Shown one piece after another: positions 41,940-50,642 of a stretch of DNA of 64,000 nucleotides. The position numbers and the translations under genes were made by a program. The DNA is from Hyphomicrobiales bacterium. GTDB taxonomy: Bacteria > Pseudomonadota > Alphaproteobacteria > Rhizobiales > Rhizobiaceae. Numbering within the stretch: position 1 is the stretch's first letter; each line of letters starts with the position of its first letter. The notes under the pieces are model-generated. The model made no database searches. It saw only the letters and a list, made by a program, of their open reading frames with translations, and was not told the DNA's origin. The stretch is from assembly GCA_900471925.1 (NCBI GenBank), contig UCGV01000009.1, positions 119,528-183,527 on the forward strand, read 5' to 3'.

Positions 41940-42281
41940 ATCGAGGCGAATTTCGCATCCGCCGGCATCATCTCCGCGCGCTGGAATCCCATCCTATCGA
42001 TAGACAAGACCACTGCGACATCTCCTGCAATATGCTGGGGTCATCCGAAAGTCTCTGCTGCATCATGAGGAACCGCGAGCTGTCGTGGAGTGGTCCGCGT
42101 CATGTCATCCTTCGGGCCTCGCCTCGTCTTCTTCATCGATGTCTGACACGTGTTGCCGTGTTGAAGCAGTGGCTGGCTCTGCGTCGAAAAGCACCGGTCT
42201 CGACCTCAGGGTTTGTGAAAAGCACATAGCCAATCACCGAACGGATGATATAACTCCGCGCACGAAATTGGGCGGGAATGC
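41940..42281. other. 342-base gap with no recognised feature
   Basis: No convincing gene, hairpin or repeat was seen between the TrbM-like gene and the Xre-type regulator. It probably contains the regulator's promoter, though no clear -35/-10 pair stands out. Confidence 0.4.
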
Positions 42282-42752
42282 ATGACGGCGAGGACTGACG
42301 AATTTATCAATGAGGCGGGGCTCGAGCCGACCGAGGACCCGAAAGTTGAACGGCCCATCTATCGTCGGCCCGGTTTCGCCGGCATTTCCACACCGCAGGA
42401 GATGGACGATGCGATTGCTGCATCATTGCGACAATTCCGCATTGAGAAAGATTTATCGCGGGCAGAGCTTGCTCTCTTGATTGGCTCACTGGAGCAGGTC
42501 TACGGACGATACGAGCGCGCGATAACGAAACTTCATGCAACGCAAGTCCTTCATCTTTGCGAGGTCCTCGGCATCTACCCCGATGATCTGCTTTTCGACG
42601 CCGCGCCTCACCTTTGGGGTTCGTCCGAAGAGGAAGCCAACGAGAGGCGTCGCATTATCAAAATGATCCAGTCATTGTCGCCATCCACTCTGCGCACAGT
42701 TGCGACCATTCTGGATTCTGTGTTTGCTTTGCAGAAAACTCCAGAAGCATAA
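42282..42752 (+). CDS. Xre-family helix-turn-helix regulator
   Basis: A 156-residue protein. After about 40 polar residues, IAASLRQFRIEKDLSRAELA and LLIGSLEQVYGRYERAITKL form a Cro/CI-type helix-turn-helix (residues ~45-105). HLCEVLGIYPDDLLFDA is the usual end of such domains. The C-terminal ~45 residues are helical and may mediate dimer contact. Located at the end of the conjugation block, it is a likely repressor of the transfer genes. That role is inferred from position and from the palindromes upstream of virB1. Confidence 0.75.
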   Translation: MTARTDEFINEAGLEPTEDPKVERPIYRRPGFAGISTPQEMDDAIAASLRQFRIEKDLSRAELALLIGSLEQVYGRYERAITKLHATQVLHLCEVLGIYPDDLLFDAAPHLWGSSEEEANERRRIIKMIQSLSPSTLRTVATILDSVFALQKTPEA

Positions 42753-43284
42753 ATTTCCTCCTCGCAGGCGCATTTGTTTGCCGAAAGACGGGCGCGTCAT
42801 CGAGACGGTGCCATTGGCTGCTTTCGGGACATAAGCCGGAGTGACGGGGCGTTGGTGTTGCCCGTCTGGCATTGGCGGCGGTTCGCCGCCGACGCGCGGC
42901 GACGCAACGCGGCGTTAGCGCTCTTTCGGTGCGGGGTGTCGCGTTGAGCCGATTACGGATGTCGAGCGAATTGGAGGCATGATTGAAGCGCAGGTCGCGC
43001 TAAGATTCCCAAGGGCGGCTTTTCATTATAAATTGGTCGGACCTTGAATTTAAAACAGTCGCACAAACCGACTGCCAATTCGCACTTCATTCTAGAACCC
43101 ACCGATCATATTATGGGACCCTCGGCGCTTCCGCCGCAAGGGCAAGCGGCTGTGAATTTGTTCTGAGCCAGCAAAATAGCTTGCTTTAGTGACTCGGTAT
43201 TTTCGCCGTGGCGGGAAAGGAAAATGCATCAAAACCACTCCCTCGCCCTATTCACCGACTTTACCACTGCAACTGCTTTCGGTG
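42753..43284. other. 532-base intergenic region, GC-rich palindromic first half
   Basis: GGCGGCG-GTT-CGCCGCC near 42875 forms a strong hairpin, without a T-run. The stretch 42860-42960 is rich in GC repeats, while 43010-43100 is AT-richer. No gene is supported. It marks the border between the conjugation block and the sugar transport operons. Confidence 0.4.
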
Positions 43285-44115
43285 TCAGGAGGCCTTGACG
43301 ATCCTAAATCCGTCGATTTCCTTCACAAGAGGCAAGTGCGACCAACGGTCATTGTCGTGCATCATGATCAACCGAGACATATCGCCCGCGATTTCGTCGT
43401 TGATGCGGTCCATGGTCTCCAGTTGTTTCCAGATGCTGCCGATACCGTTGTTCAGTGGCGCAAAGACGCCGTCGTGCTTGTGGCCGGTCAGATTGAGCTT
43501 CGAATAGATGCAGTCGCCTGCCGCCAGCAGTCGTCCCCGCGGCGTTTCAACGATTACGAACTGCTGGCCGAGCGTGTGGCCTTCACCGAGACGGACGTGA
43601 ATCCCGGGCAGAATATTGTCCTTGTCGCCATCGACCAGCATAAGGCGGTGCTCGACAGCCGCGTCAAAAGCCGAGCGCATGTTATCGGGATTGATGATGG
43701 CTGTCAGGAATCCATACTGTGGCGGCAACGCCATCGCTTCGTTCCAGGAAAGCCATTCGCGCTTCTGAATGAAGATACGCGCCCTCGTGAAAGCCGAGAT
43801 CGAACCCATATGGTCGAAATGGGCATGACTGAGCACGATATCAGTGACGTCGTCAGCCTTAACGCCGAGCTCTTCGAGCATTCGCACCGGCGAAATCCAT
43901 TCGGGAATGCCGAACTTCCTTGAGAATTCAGCGCCGCTGCCTTCGTTGAGAAAGCCGGTGTCGATCAGTACATTCCTGTCCCCATTTTGGGCGAGGACGA
44001 AGCCGAAAGGCAGGTCGAGCACTTTCGATGGCGGGGCACCATTGACGAGGTCGATCAGCGGCTGGTCTTTCGACCGTGCAAATTCGATGACGTGGACCTC
44101 CCAAAGATTGGACAT
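43285..44115 (-). CDS. Metallo-beta-lactamase-fold hydrolase, AHL-lactonase-like
   Basis: A 276-residue protein of the metallo-beta-lactamase superfamily. The zinc motif is in IVLSHAHFDHMGS (H-x-H-x-D-H near residue 105). Further metal ligands lie in GEGHTLGQQ and AAGDCIY, and MMHDNDRWSH is near the end. Length and motif layout match the AttM/AiiA group of N-acyl-homoserine lactone lactonases, but other lactones or sugar lactones are possible substrates. It is cytoplasmic, with no signal peptide. It is the last gene of the operon, nine bases after the permease, so hydrolysis of a lactone related to the transported sugar fits well. Confidence 0.75.
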   Translation of the reverse strand: MSNLWEVHVIEFARSKDQPLIDLVNGAPPSKVLDLPFGFVLAQNGDRNVLIDTGFLNEGSGAEFSRKFGIPEWISPVRMLEELGVKADDVTDIVLSHAHFDHMGSISAFTRARIFIQKREWLSWNEAMALPPQYGFLTAIINPDNMRSAFDAAVEHRLMLVDGDKDNILPGIHVRLGEGHTLGQQFVIVETPRGRLLAAGDCIYSKLNLTGHKHDGVFAPLNNGIGSIWKQLETMDRINDEIAGDMSRLIMMHDNDRWSHLPLVKEIDGFRIVKAS

Positions 44116-44124
44116 CGTATGCTC

Positions 44125-45120
44125 CTAACGTTGCGAGAGAATGCGGCCGAGGCTTGAGAGGCCGACGGCGATGATCAGGATGGCGCCCTGAAAGATATAT
44201 TGTGAGTAGGTTGGTGCCCCGAAAATATTCAGGCCGTTGAAGCCGAAGGCGATGATCAGTGCCCCGATGAATGTCCCAAACACATGAAATTCGCCGTCGC
44301 GAAGCGTCGCCGAGCCAAGAAAGACAGCGGCAAAGGCTGTCAGAAGATAGGGATCCGCCGCACTCGTCGTGCCGCTGCCGAGGCGTGAAGCCAGGAGAAT
44401 GCCTGTCAATGCCGCACACATGCCGGAAATCACGAAGCCGAGAATCTTGATGCGGTCGACATTGATGCCAGCGAGCCGGGCTGCGGACGGATTGCCGCCG
44501 ACAGCCTGGATCTCCTGACCGAGCGCCGTGCGCTCGACCAGAACCCAGAGCCCGCCGAGCACCACGATCATAACGACGATGTTGTTTGGAATACCGAACA
44601 ACCAGCGTCCGAGTGAGACCTGCAGGAAGGCCTCCGGAACCCCGGCGGTAATCGGTACGCCGGCGGAATAGGCAAAGGACAGGCCGGTCAATATCGTTCC
44701 GACGCCAAGCGTGGCAATGACCGAATTGACCTTGACCTTGGTAACGATCAGACCGTTGACGAGGCCGATGAGACCGCCGAGCAGGATGACGATGAGGATC
44801 GCCACACCGATCGGCAGTTTGCTCGAAACGATCAGTCCGGTCACCAGAACGCCGTGCAGCGACGCGGCAAAACCGATGGAGAGATCGAGCTCGCCGACAA
44901 TGACGGCCAGTGTCAGACCACCGGCGATGATCATCGCAAGCGATGTCTGGTTCAGGACGTTGGTGAAATTATAAACTGTCGGGAACGCCCGCGGTGACAG
45001 GATCGAGAAGGCAATGATCATCGCCAGGAGGCCGATGATCGTCGCATAGCGGGCAAAGGCGCCGAGCGCGCGTTTGGTGGCCGGCGAAAGCCTGCGGGTC
45101 GAAACGGCAAGATCGCTCAT
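44125..45120 (-). CDS. Sugar ABC transporter permease (RbsC family)
   Basis: About 331 residues from the ATG at 45120, preceded by AAAGGAACTGAT; the longer frame runs into the ATPase gene. Eight to ten hydrophobic segments are visible. The family blocks GELDLSIGFAASLHGVLVTG, GLVNGLIVTKVKVNSVIATL with GVGTILTGLSFAYS, and ASRLGSGTTSAADPYLLTAF are all present. It forms the inner membrane channel of a ribose/xylose-type importer with the ATPase upstream and the binding protein. Substrate is unknown. Confidence 0.9.
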   Translation of the reverse strand: MSDLAVSTRRLSPATKRALGAFARYATIIGLLAMIIAFSILSPRAFPTVYNFTNVLNQTSLAMIIAGGLTLAVIVGELDLSIGFAASLHGVLVTGLIVSSKLPIGVAILIVILLGGLIGLVNGLIVTKVKVNSVIATLGVGTILTGLSFAYSAGVPITAGVPEAFLQVSLGRWLFGIPNNIVVMIVVLGGLWVLVERTALGQEIQAVGGNPSAARLAGINVDRIKILGFVISGMCAALTGILLASRLGSGTTSAADPYLLTAFAAVFLGSATLRDGEFHVFGTFIGALIIAFGFNGLNIFGAPTYSQYIFQGAILIIAVGLSSLGRILSQR

Positions 45121-45121
45121 A

Positions 45122-46669
45122 TCAGTTCCTTTCAGCGCCTTCGAAAGCATAGCTTGCTTCGACCAATGCATTGCGGGTGATCGCGGCACCGTTCAATTCA
45201 CGCACGATCCGTCCTTCAGCCATGACAAGCACGCGATCGCACAGGTCCGGCAATTCGTCAGGTTCCGACGAAACAACGATGACCGCCATGCCGCCGGCTG
45301 CCAAGTCCCTTATCAGCCTGTGAATGTCGGCTCTGGCACCGATATCGACGCCGCGGGTCGGCTCGTCGAGAATGAGGATCCTCGGCTGACGCAGCAGCCA
45401 GCGCCCGATGACCACCTTCTGCTGGTTGCCGCCCGAAAGCAGCCCTACAGGCGTCTCGATCGATTGGGCCTTCACCGAAAGATCGCGCACTATCTTCAAT
45501 GACTGCGTCTCGCGGCGACGATAATCGATAAGCGGCAGGACCGGACTGCGGATGATGTTTGAAAGATTGGAAAGTTGGAGGTTGAAGGCAACGCTCTTCG
45601 TCAACAAGAGCCCATCGGCGCGCCGCTCTTCGGGCACCAGCCCGAAGCCTGCCTTGACAGCATGTGCCGGGTTCTTTGGCGCGAAAGGCTCGCCATCCAG
45701 CGTCATGGTACCGGCGTCGGCGCGGTCGGCGCCGTAGAGCAGCCGGACAAGCTCGGTGCGACCGGCACCCACCAGCCCACCAATGCCGAGCACTTCGCCG
45801 CGATGCAGATCGAAGGTGACATTCTGGACCTTCGGCAGGCGCGTCAGCCGTGAAACCGACAGCAACACTTCCTTTCGAACATGGTCCCTTTCGTGGCTTA
45901 GGGTCTCGACGACCCCGCCGACGATCGCTTCGACCAGCACGGCACGCGTCAAAGCAGGCCGATCGAGCACGGTGATGAAGTTGCCGTCGCGAAAAACTGT
46001 CACTGCAGCGCAGAGCCGCAGGATCTCGTCGAGCCGATGCGAAACATAAAGGATGGACACGCCGGACGCGCTGAGATCCTCGATGATCTTGAAAAGCGTC
46101 TCGCTTTCGGCTGCCGACAGGGACGCCGTCGGCTCGTCCATGACGATCAGCCGTGCCTTGCGCATCAACGCCCGGCAGATGTTAATCAGCCAGTTTTCTG
46201 CCGTAGAGAGATCCTTGACCTTGGCGTTCAACGGCGCGGTCACGCCTACGCGCCTGGCCACCGGCTCGACATCGCGGGCTATCGCCTTCCAGTCCACAAT
46301 TCCAAAGCGCGTCTTTTTCGGCAGGCCAAGCATGATGTTTTCGAGAACCGTCATGCCGGGAATAAAGGCTAGCTCCTGATGGATGAAGTTCATGCCGAGA
46401 TCGGATGCCACGGCGGGACTGCCTATCACGACCGGATTGCCGTCGATCAGGACTTCGCCGGCATCGGCATGTGTCAGGCCGGCGAGGACTTTGATCAGGG
46501 TCGATTTGCCGGCACCGTTTGCGCCCACCAGTCCGTGGATCTCGCCAGCGCGCAGCGTCAGCGAGACGCCTTTCAGGGCCTGGGCGCCGCCGTAGGCCTT
46601 GCGGACCCCACGGGCAACAAGAAACGGAGGCGTTGCGGACGCCTCCTTTTCCGGGTTGGACGCAAGCAT
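45122..46669 (-). CDS. Sugar ABC transporter ATP-binding protein (RbsA/MglA type)
   Basis: A 515-residue protein with two ATPase domains. The first has Walker A VGANGAGKSTLIKVLAGLTH and VIMDEPTASLSAAESETLF-type Walker B. The second has GLVGAGRTELVRLLYGAD (the usual degenerate Walker A of the second domain), SGGNQQKVVIGRWLLRQPRI and LILDEPTRGVDIGARADIHR. It energises the import of the sugar bound by the periplasmic protein. It lies between the binding-protein and permease genes, one base from the latter. Confidence 0.93.
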   Translation of the reverse strand: MLASNPEKEASATPPFLVARGVRKAYGGAQALKGVSLTLRAGEIHGLVGANGAGKSTLIKVLAGLTHADAGEVLIDGNPVVIGSPAVASDLGMNFIHQELAFIPGMTVLENIMLGLPKKTRFGIVDWKAIARDVEPVARRVGVTAPLNAKVKDLSTAENWLINICRALMRKARLIVMDEPTASLSAAESETLFKIIEDLSASGVSILYVSHRLDEILRLCAAVTVFRDGNFITVLDRPALTRAVLVEAIVGGVVETLSHERDHVRKEVLLSVSRLTRLPKVQNVTFDLHRGEVLGIGGLVGAGRTELVRLLYGADRADAGTMTLDGEPFAPKNPAHAVKAGFGLVPEERRADGLLLTKSVAFNLQLSNLSNIIRSPVLPLIDYRRRETQSLKIVRDLSVKAQSIETPVGLLSGGNQQKVVIGRWLLRQPRILILDEPTRGVDIGARADIHRLIRDLAAGGMAVIVVSSEPDELPDLCDRVLVMAEGRIVRELNGAAITRNALVEASYAFEGAERN

Positions 46670-46701
46670 TGTTATTCTTCCGATCGCTGTCTCAAACCTG
46701 C

Positions 46702-47649
46702 TTACTGAACGGCATCTGGATGCTGCTTCAGGAAATCCTCAACCGTCTCCTTGGTGATCAGCACTGCGGGGACCTCCACCGCCTTCGGCTGCCAGCCTGC
46801 ACCGGCCTTCTTGATCTCGCCCAGAAGCTTGACCATGTCGTAGCCTTCGGTAAAGCTGTCTTCCCAGGCCGTCGCCGTCATGTGACCATTCTTGATGTTT
46901 TCGATCGCCTGAGCATTGCCATTGACGCCGTACACCTTGACGTCGTCGCGTGCCTGCGAACGCAGAGAGCCGATGGCGCCGATGGCCGGATCGTCCCAGC
47001 AGCCCCAGATCGCAAGCTTCTCATCTCCAGGAGGATGCGAGGCAAGCCAGGCATTCGCATATTGCGCGCCGTCCTCGAAATAGCCAGGTATGCGCACCTC
47101 GTTCTTGGTCACTTTGATGTCAGGGTGGCCTTCCAGCATCTTGTCCATCAGAGTTTCACGGTTCCGGCAGACTTCGCCGGTGCGGTAGGTCAACGCCAGA
47201 AGCTCACCCTTTCCGCCCAGATCGTCGATCATCTTTTGGATTACCGGTTCGGCGATCGGCGCGCCGGAACCGTTCGTGGCCGCCACGCTTAGTCCTAGCC
47301 CGCCGCCCCAGGTCACGACCGGGATATTGGCCTGCTTGGCCGCGTCGAGGCCGGCGCCGATCGAGGAGGCCGGAAAGACGAGATCGGCGATTGCAAAGGC
47401 ACCACGCTGTACAAAATTCTGGATAGCGGCGTTGGCCTGGTCAGCGCTGCCGGCGGCATCGACGACCGAGACTTCATAGCCGAGCTCCTCGGCAGCCTTC
47501 TTGGCGCCGTTTATGTAGCGCACATTGTTGGCCTCGGTCGCCGCAATGGAAACGAGACCGATCAAGGGCTTGTCGGCTGCATGTGCCGGCGCGGCGGCCA
47601 CGGTCGCAGCCGCAGCCGCGAGCAAGACGCTCAAAGATACGAACTTCAT
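46702..47649 (-). CDS. Periplasmic sugar-binding protein (RbsB-like) of ABC transporter
   Basis: A 315-residue protein with a signal sequence (FVSLSVLLAAAAATVAAAPA, cleaved near AHAADK) and a type I periplasmic binding fold. PLIGLVSIAATEANNVRYIN starts the first lobe; VVDAAGSADQANAAIQNFVQ and EGYDMVKLLGEIKKAG are typical. Two Cys (VCRNRETL and IWGCWDDPAIG) may form a disulfide. It presents the sugar to the RbsC/RbsA-like pair. It is the first gene of the minus-strand operon, divergent from the LacI-type regulator. Confidence 0.9.
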   Translation of the reverse strand: MKFVSLSVLLAAAAATVAAAPAHAADKPLIGLVSIAATEANNVRYINGAKKAAEELGYEVSVVDAAGSADQANAAIQNFVQRGAFAIADLVFPASSIGAGLDAAKQANIPVVTWGGGLGLSVAATNGSGAPIAEPVIQKMIDDLGGKGELLALTYRTGEVCRNRETLMDKMLEGHPDIKVTKNEVRIPGYFEDGAQYANAWLASHPPGDEKLAIWGCWDDPAIGAIGSLRSQARDDVKVYGVNGNAQAIENIKNGHMTATAWEDSFTEGYDMVKLLGEIKKAGAGWQPKAVEVPAVLITKETVEDFLKQHPDAVQ

Positions 47650-47694
47650 AGCTTTCCTCCCAATCCGATTGCTCTAGATGTTCAGCAAACACCA

Positions 47695-47708
47695 GCTAAC
47701 CGTTTTGC
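47695..47708. promoter_or_regulatory. LacI-type operator palindrome O1
   Basis: GCTAACCGTTTTGC fits GCNAANCGNTTNGC, a palindrome with the central CG typical of LacI-family operators. It lies 46 bases upstream of the binding-protein start, in the divergent promoter region. A second copy is at 47791-47804. Confidence 0.65.
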
Positions 47709-47790
47709 TAGCATTCTCGATTTCTGTCGGATCTGCAAGTATTTTTGCCGGATATCTGGACAAATTTCGACATTTGCCGCAAGCATTCTG

Positions 47791-47804
47791 GCGAAACGAT
47801 TAGC
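47791..47804. promoter_or_regulatory. LacI-type operator palindrome O2
   Basis: GCGAAACGATTAGC fits the same GCNAANCGNTTNGC pattern as O1, 96 bases away. It lies 22 bases before the regulator's ATG, so it could mediate autoregulation and a repression loop together with O1. Confidence 0.65.
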
Positions 47805-47825
47805 TGGATTGGCTACGGACAGCGA

Positions 47826-48839
47826 ATGGCAACGATAAGAGATGTGGCAACTCGTGCGCAGGTATCAACAGCGACCGTCTCGGCAGTCGTCAACGAGTCC
47901 GCCTATGTCAGCCCGGAACTGCGCGCGCGGGTCAACGCCGCGATCAACGAGCTCAACTATGCCCCTTCGCAGGCAGCGCGCAGCCTGAAGCGTGGCCGCA
48001 GCCAGTTGCTCGCGCTGGTCGTTGCCGATCTCGCCAATCCTTTTTTTGCGCGGCTCGTCTGGGCCGCGGAAGCGGCGGTTGCCGCCTGGGGCTATTCGCT
48101 TGTCCTCTTCAACAGCGACGAGAAGCCGGAAAACGAACGGCGCATCCTCGCCCGGATCCGCGCTCTATCCTGCGATGGGATCATCCTCGTCCCGGTCGAC
48201 GTCGTTTCGACACAGCCGCAGCGCGATAACGAGGGCGAAGCGATCCCGACTGTCCTTTTCGGCCGCACTGTCGAGGGGCAGAATACAGACACGATCACCA
48301 TCGATAACGTCTCTGCCGCCCGGCAGGTCACCAATTACCTGATGGATCTCGGGCACACACGCATTGGCACCATTACCGGGCCCCTACATTTGACAACAGG
48401 CCGCGGCCGCCTTGATGGCATGCTGGATGCCATGCGCGCACGGGGGCTGACGCCGGCGCCAAACCATATCCGCGCCGGCGAATTTCGGGAGGATACCGCC
48501 TATTCCGTCGCTCGCGAACTGCTTGTTCAATCGGAGCCCCCGACCGCGATATATGTCGCCAACGGCGTCATGGCGCTTGGGGTCATGAGGGCGCTCGCCG
48601 ATCTCGGCCTCAAATGTCCCGATGATATTTCGATTGCGTCGACGGACACCATTCCCGGCATCGGCGGCCTGCGTCCGCGCCTGACACGCACGGAGCATCC
48701 GGTCATCGATATGACCAATGAGGCGCTGCGTCTGCTGGTGGACCGGATTAATCGCGGGTCCGGTACCGACCCCCGCAACGTCGTTTTCCAGCCCTCGCTC
48801 GTCGTTGGTGAGAGTTGCGCACCCTACAAGGGTCGCTGA
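47826..48839 (+). CDS. LacI-family transcriptional regulator of the sugar ABC operon
   Basis: About 337 residues from the ATG at 47826, the standard LacI start MATIRDVATRAQVSTATVSA; an upstream in-frame start would only add an unrelated leader. The helix-turn-helix (residues 2-25) and hinge (APSQAARSLKRGRSQLLALV) are followed by a periplasmic-binding-like effector domain with DLANPFFARLVWAAEAA and LGLKCPDDISIASTDT. It is divergent from the ribose-type transporter operon and probably represses it until the sugar is present. The two GCNAANCGNTTNGC sites between them support this. Confidence 0.9.
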   Translation: MATIRDVATRAQVSTATVSAVVNESAYVSPELRARVNAAINELNYAPSQAARSLKRGRSQLLALVVADLANPFFARLVWAAEAAVAAWGYSLVLFNSDEKPENERRILARIRALSCDGIILVPVDVVSTQPQRDNEGEAIPTVLFGRTVEGQNTDTITIDNVSAARQVTNYLMDLGHTRIGTITGPLHLTTGRGRLDGMLDAMRARGLTPAPNHIRAGEFREDTAYSVARELLVQSEPPTAIYVANGVMALGVMRALADLGLKCPDDISIASTDTIPGIGGLRPRLTRTEHPVIDMTNEALRLLVDRINRGSGTDPRNVVFQPSLVVGESCAPYKGR

Positions 48840-48949
48840 TTCCAATATCGAAGGATCGATGAACCAACGAACCGGCCGGCCTTAACATCGATCGGCGCCG
48901 GCAAGCTCACTCCCATTCTAATGCCAAATGGCACGTCTTCTGGTTCGCC
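48840..48949. other. Spacer before gene debris
   Basis: The bases between the LacI-type gene and the hydrolase pseudogene show no recognisable feature. The larger stretch 48840-49582 contains only the pseudogene at 48950-49260. Confidence 0.3.
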
Positions 48950-49260
48950 AAGCGCCCCTTGGCCCGCCAGGCGGGTTTTGCCCTCGGTGGCGATCGCCGA
49001 GGATCGCAAGGGCTTCGCCGCCTGGAATGGGAGAACTGGGCGCCGGACGGGTGGTTCGATGAGGCGACCTTCGAGACGGTGGCGCGATCCTTCGAGAACC
49101 CCGACTGGGTGTAGGTCACGCTACACAGCTGCCGGGTTCGATGGGAGGAAGCCGAACCGGATCCTTGCAGCATTTGGCTCGAGGCCGTGGTCAACGACAC
49201 CAAGTCGCTCGCCCTTCCGGCGATCTTCATCCAGGGTGAGGAGGACGGCGTCACCGTCCG
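48950..49260 (+). pseudogene. Alpha/beta-hydrolase C-terminal remnant with internal stop
   Basis: One frame reads LEWENWAPDGWFDEATFETV, ARSFENPDWV, then TAG at 49112-49114. It continues in the same frame as VTLHSCRVRWEEAEPDPCS and LALPAIFIQGEEDGV. This matches the C-terminal third of epoxide-hydrolase/haloalkane-dehalogenase-like proteins, including the strand before the catalytic acid. No start or nucleophile region remains, and homology fades after about 49260. Confidence 0.5.
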
Positions 49261-49582
49261 GCAGGGCGGGTTTGAGTGTGCCGAAGAGATCAAGCTGTTT
49301 CATCACGTTCATGCTGGGTTTCAAGTTGCCTTGCGCATAAACGACAGGCTCGGCATCTTTCCTCACGGTTGCCAAGTCTGCGGCCACCGGTTCGCTCGCG
49401 GCGAGATGGACGTTCTGGTTCGGTGCGCTGCCCGCGGCGCACCGGTTACCCAATCCTGCCATTCCGCCGCGATAAGCTCGCAGCAATCTTGCGCACGTGC
49501 CTGGCACATCGTCGTCACAGTGGGCTCGTCCATTTGCTCTACCGCTTAGAGATTGCCGACCGTCACGGTCCGGCCGCATGGT

Positions 49583-49825
49583 TTAGGATGAGCGAACCGA
49601 AGCCTTACGTTTCGGTGCAGCGATCAATCCCTCCCGCTGCAGTTTCTTTCGAGCGGCCTTGCGATGGCGGCTGATGGCCTGCGCCTTTTCGCGCACGCGC
49701 CGCTCGGACGGCTTTTCGTAGGCGCGCCGCTCCTTCATTTCTCGAAACAGCCCTTCGCGCTGCATCTTTTTCTTCAACACCCGGAGGGCTTGGTCGATAT
49801 TGTTGTCTCTGACGAGTACCTGCAT
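49583..49825 (-). CDS. rpsU: 30S ribosomal protein S21
   Basis: An 80-residue highly basic protein. [20 protein letters not shown], followed by [20 protein letters not shown], is the full and typical S21 sequence of Rhizobiales; the C-terminal [20 protein letters not shown] is also typical. S21 binds near the anti-Shine-Dalgarno end of 16S rRNA and helps initiation. Rhizobia carry several rpsU copies, and this one lies on apparently accessory DNA between decayed genes. It is full length with no visible defect, preceded by GGAAAATAGG. Confidence 0.92.
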   Translation of the reverse strand: MQVLVRDNNIDQALRVLKKKMQREGLFREMKERRAYEKPSERRVREKAQAISRHRKAARKKLQREGLIAAPKRKASVRSS

Positions 49826-50008
49826 CCTATTTTCCTTGCTGTCTTTGGGGCCACGCCTGTCAGCCGAGCTGATCGGCGATCAGATCCTGCAGTTCACGGC
49901 GGGTGAGAAGGCAGGGGCATATTTTCCCGTTGTCGGGCGGCCGAACGACGGCCTCATCGCGCTCACGCGGCTTTGCTGCCGCGGGGACGGCAGCAAGAGT
50001 TGACTTGT

Positions 50009-50170
50009 TCAATGCTTATCCTTGGCCTGCTGGTTGCAGGCATCAATCAAAAAGGGGGCGCCCGTCGCGACGCATTCGAAGGGGCCGGTGTCAGCCATGA
50101 TCGCCGCAAAGGACGAACACTCCATCGGATTGTCTGACAGGCGCTGAATATAGGCATTCGCGAATATCAT
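50009..50170 (-). CDS. Small hypothetical protein, 53 residues
   Basis: A minus-strand ORF from the ATG at 50170 beginning MIFANAYIQRLSDNPMECSS. It is mildly acidic, has three Cys and ends QQAKDKH. Codon use looks plausible but the ribosome site is weak (AAAAGA). I do not recognise a family. It lies upstream of rpsU in the same direction. Confidence 0.3.
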   Translation of the reverse strand: MIFANAYIQRLSDNPMECSSFAAIMADTGPFECVATGAPFLIDACNQQAKDKH

Positions 50171-50285
50171 TACAATCTTTTGCGACTTTTCATCCCCGGA
50201 CGAGGGGAAAAGGCCTGCTGCCCGATAGGCTCTTTTGCGCAGGACAGGTCGAAAGGCTGCAGCTGGGTGGTTTTGCGGCCTCAGC

Positions 50286-50402
50286 GCTTTGCCGTCCCTG
50301 GGCGGCAGAGCGCTGAGGCCAGCATGACCTTGGCAAGGGCCGCCCGGAACTCGTTTTTAGAGCCGGCGACGACATCGCCCTCGCCGCTCATCATCATTTG
50401 GC
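50286..50402 (-). pseudogene. Short-chain dehydrogenase C-terminal remnant
   Basis: On the minus strand, SGEGDVVAGSKNEFRAALAK followed by VMLAS resembles the C-terminal tail of certain SDR proteins, in which a DDVVAG-x-KNK block is followed by a helix. Nothing of the Rossmann core is present nearby. This is a weak assignment based on a short segment. Confidence 0.3.
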
Positions 50403-50642
50403 ACGGAAGACTATTGCGTTTCGCACCGATCCCCATGGCGCTGAAGACAGCGGTGAGCATGCGGAGATCAGCGGGTAGCGGCCGGATCCGTTTGCGGGGG
50501 CGCTGTTACCAGCTTGTATTCGGGTCTGATAGGGCGATGAGGGCTTAATCTCGCACAACGAATTGGGCCATCGGCGGTTGGTGCATCTTTCGGGGAATAT
50601 CGCCTCGGTCGAGTATCAGCTCGATTTTTGGTCGCTTGTTGT

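Larger units (their letters stand above)
49826..50642. other. Gene-poor stretch with a small ORF and a dehydrogenase remnant
   Basis: About 800 bases between rpsU and the second sugar ABC operon. It contains the small minus-strand ORF at 50009-50170 and a short-chain dehydrogenase tail at 50286-50402. No promoter or terminator stands out. Confidence 0.4.

Noticed and set aside
42870..42960. GC-rich hairpins as a terminator or riboswitch
   Set aside because: No T-run follows the stem and no known aptamer pattern is visible. Kept only as a note on the intergenic region.
43003..43025. CCAAGGGCG near 43010 as an RSF1010/Ti-type oriT core
   Set aside because: Only nine bases resemble the known core, and the following bases do not match. 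The relaxase here is not of the MOBQ type and its genes are 17 kb away.
49121..49579. 152-residue minus-strand frame opposite the hydrolase remnant
   Set aside because: The + strand shows hydrolase homology across the stop, while the minus frame gives no recognisable protein.
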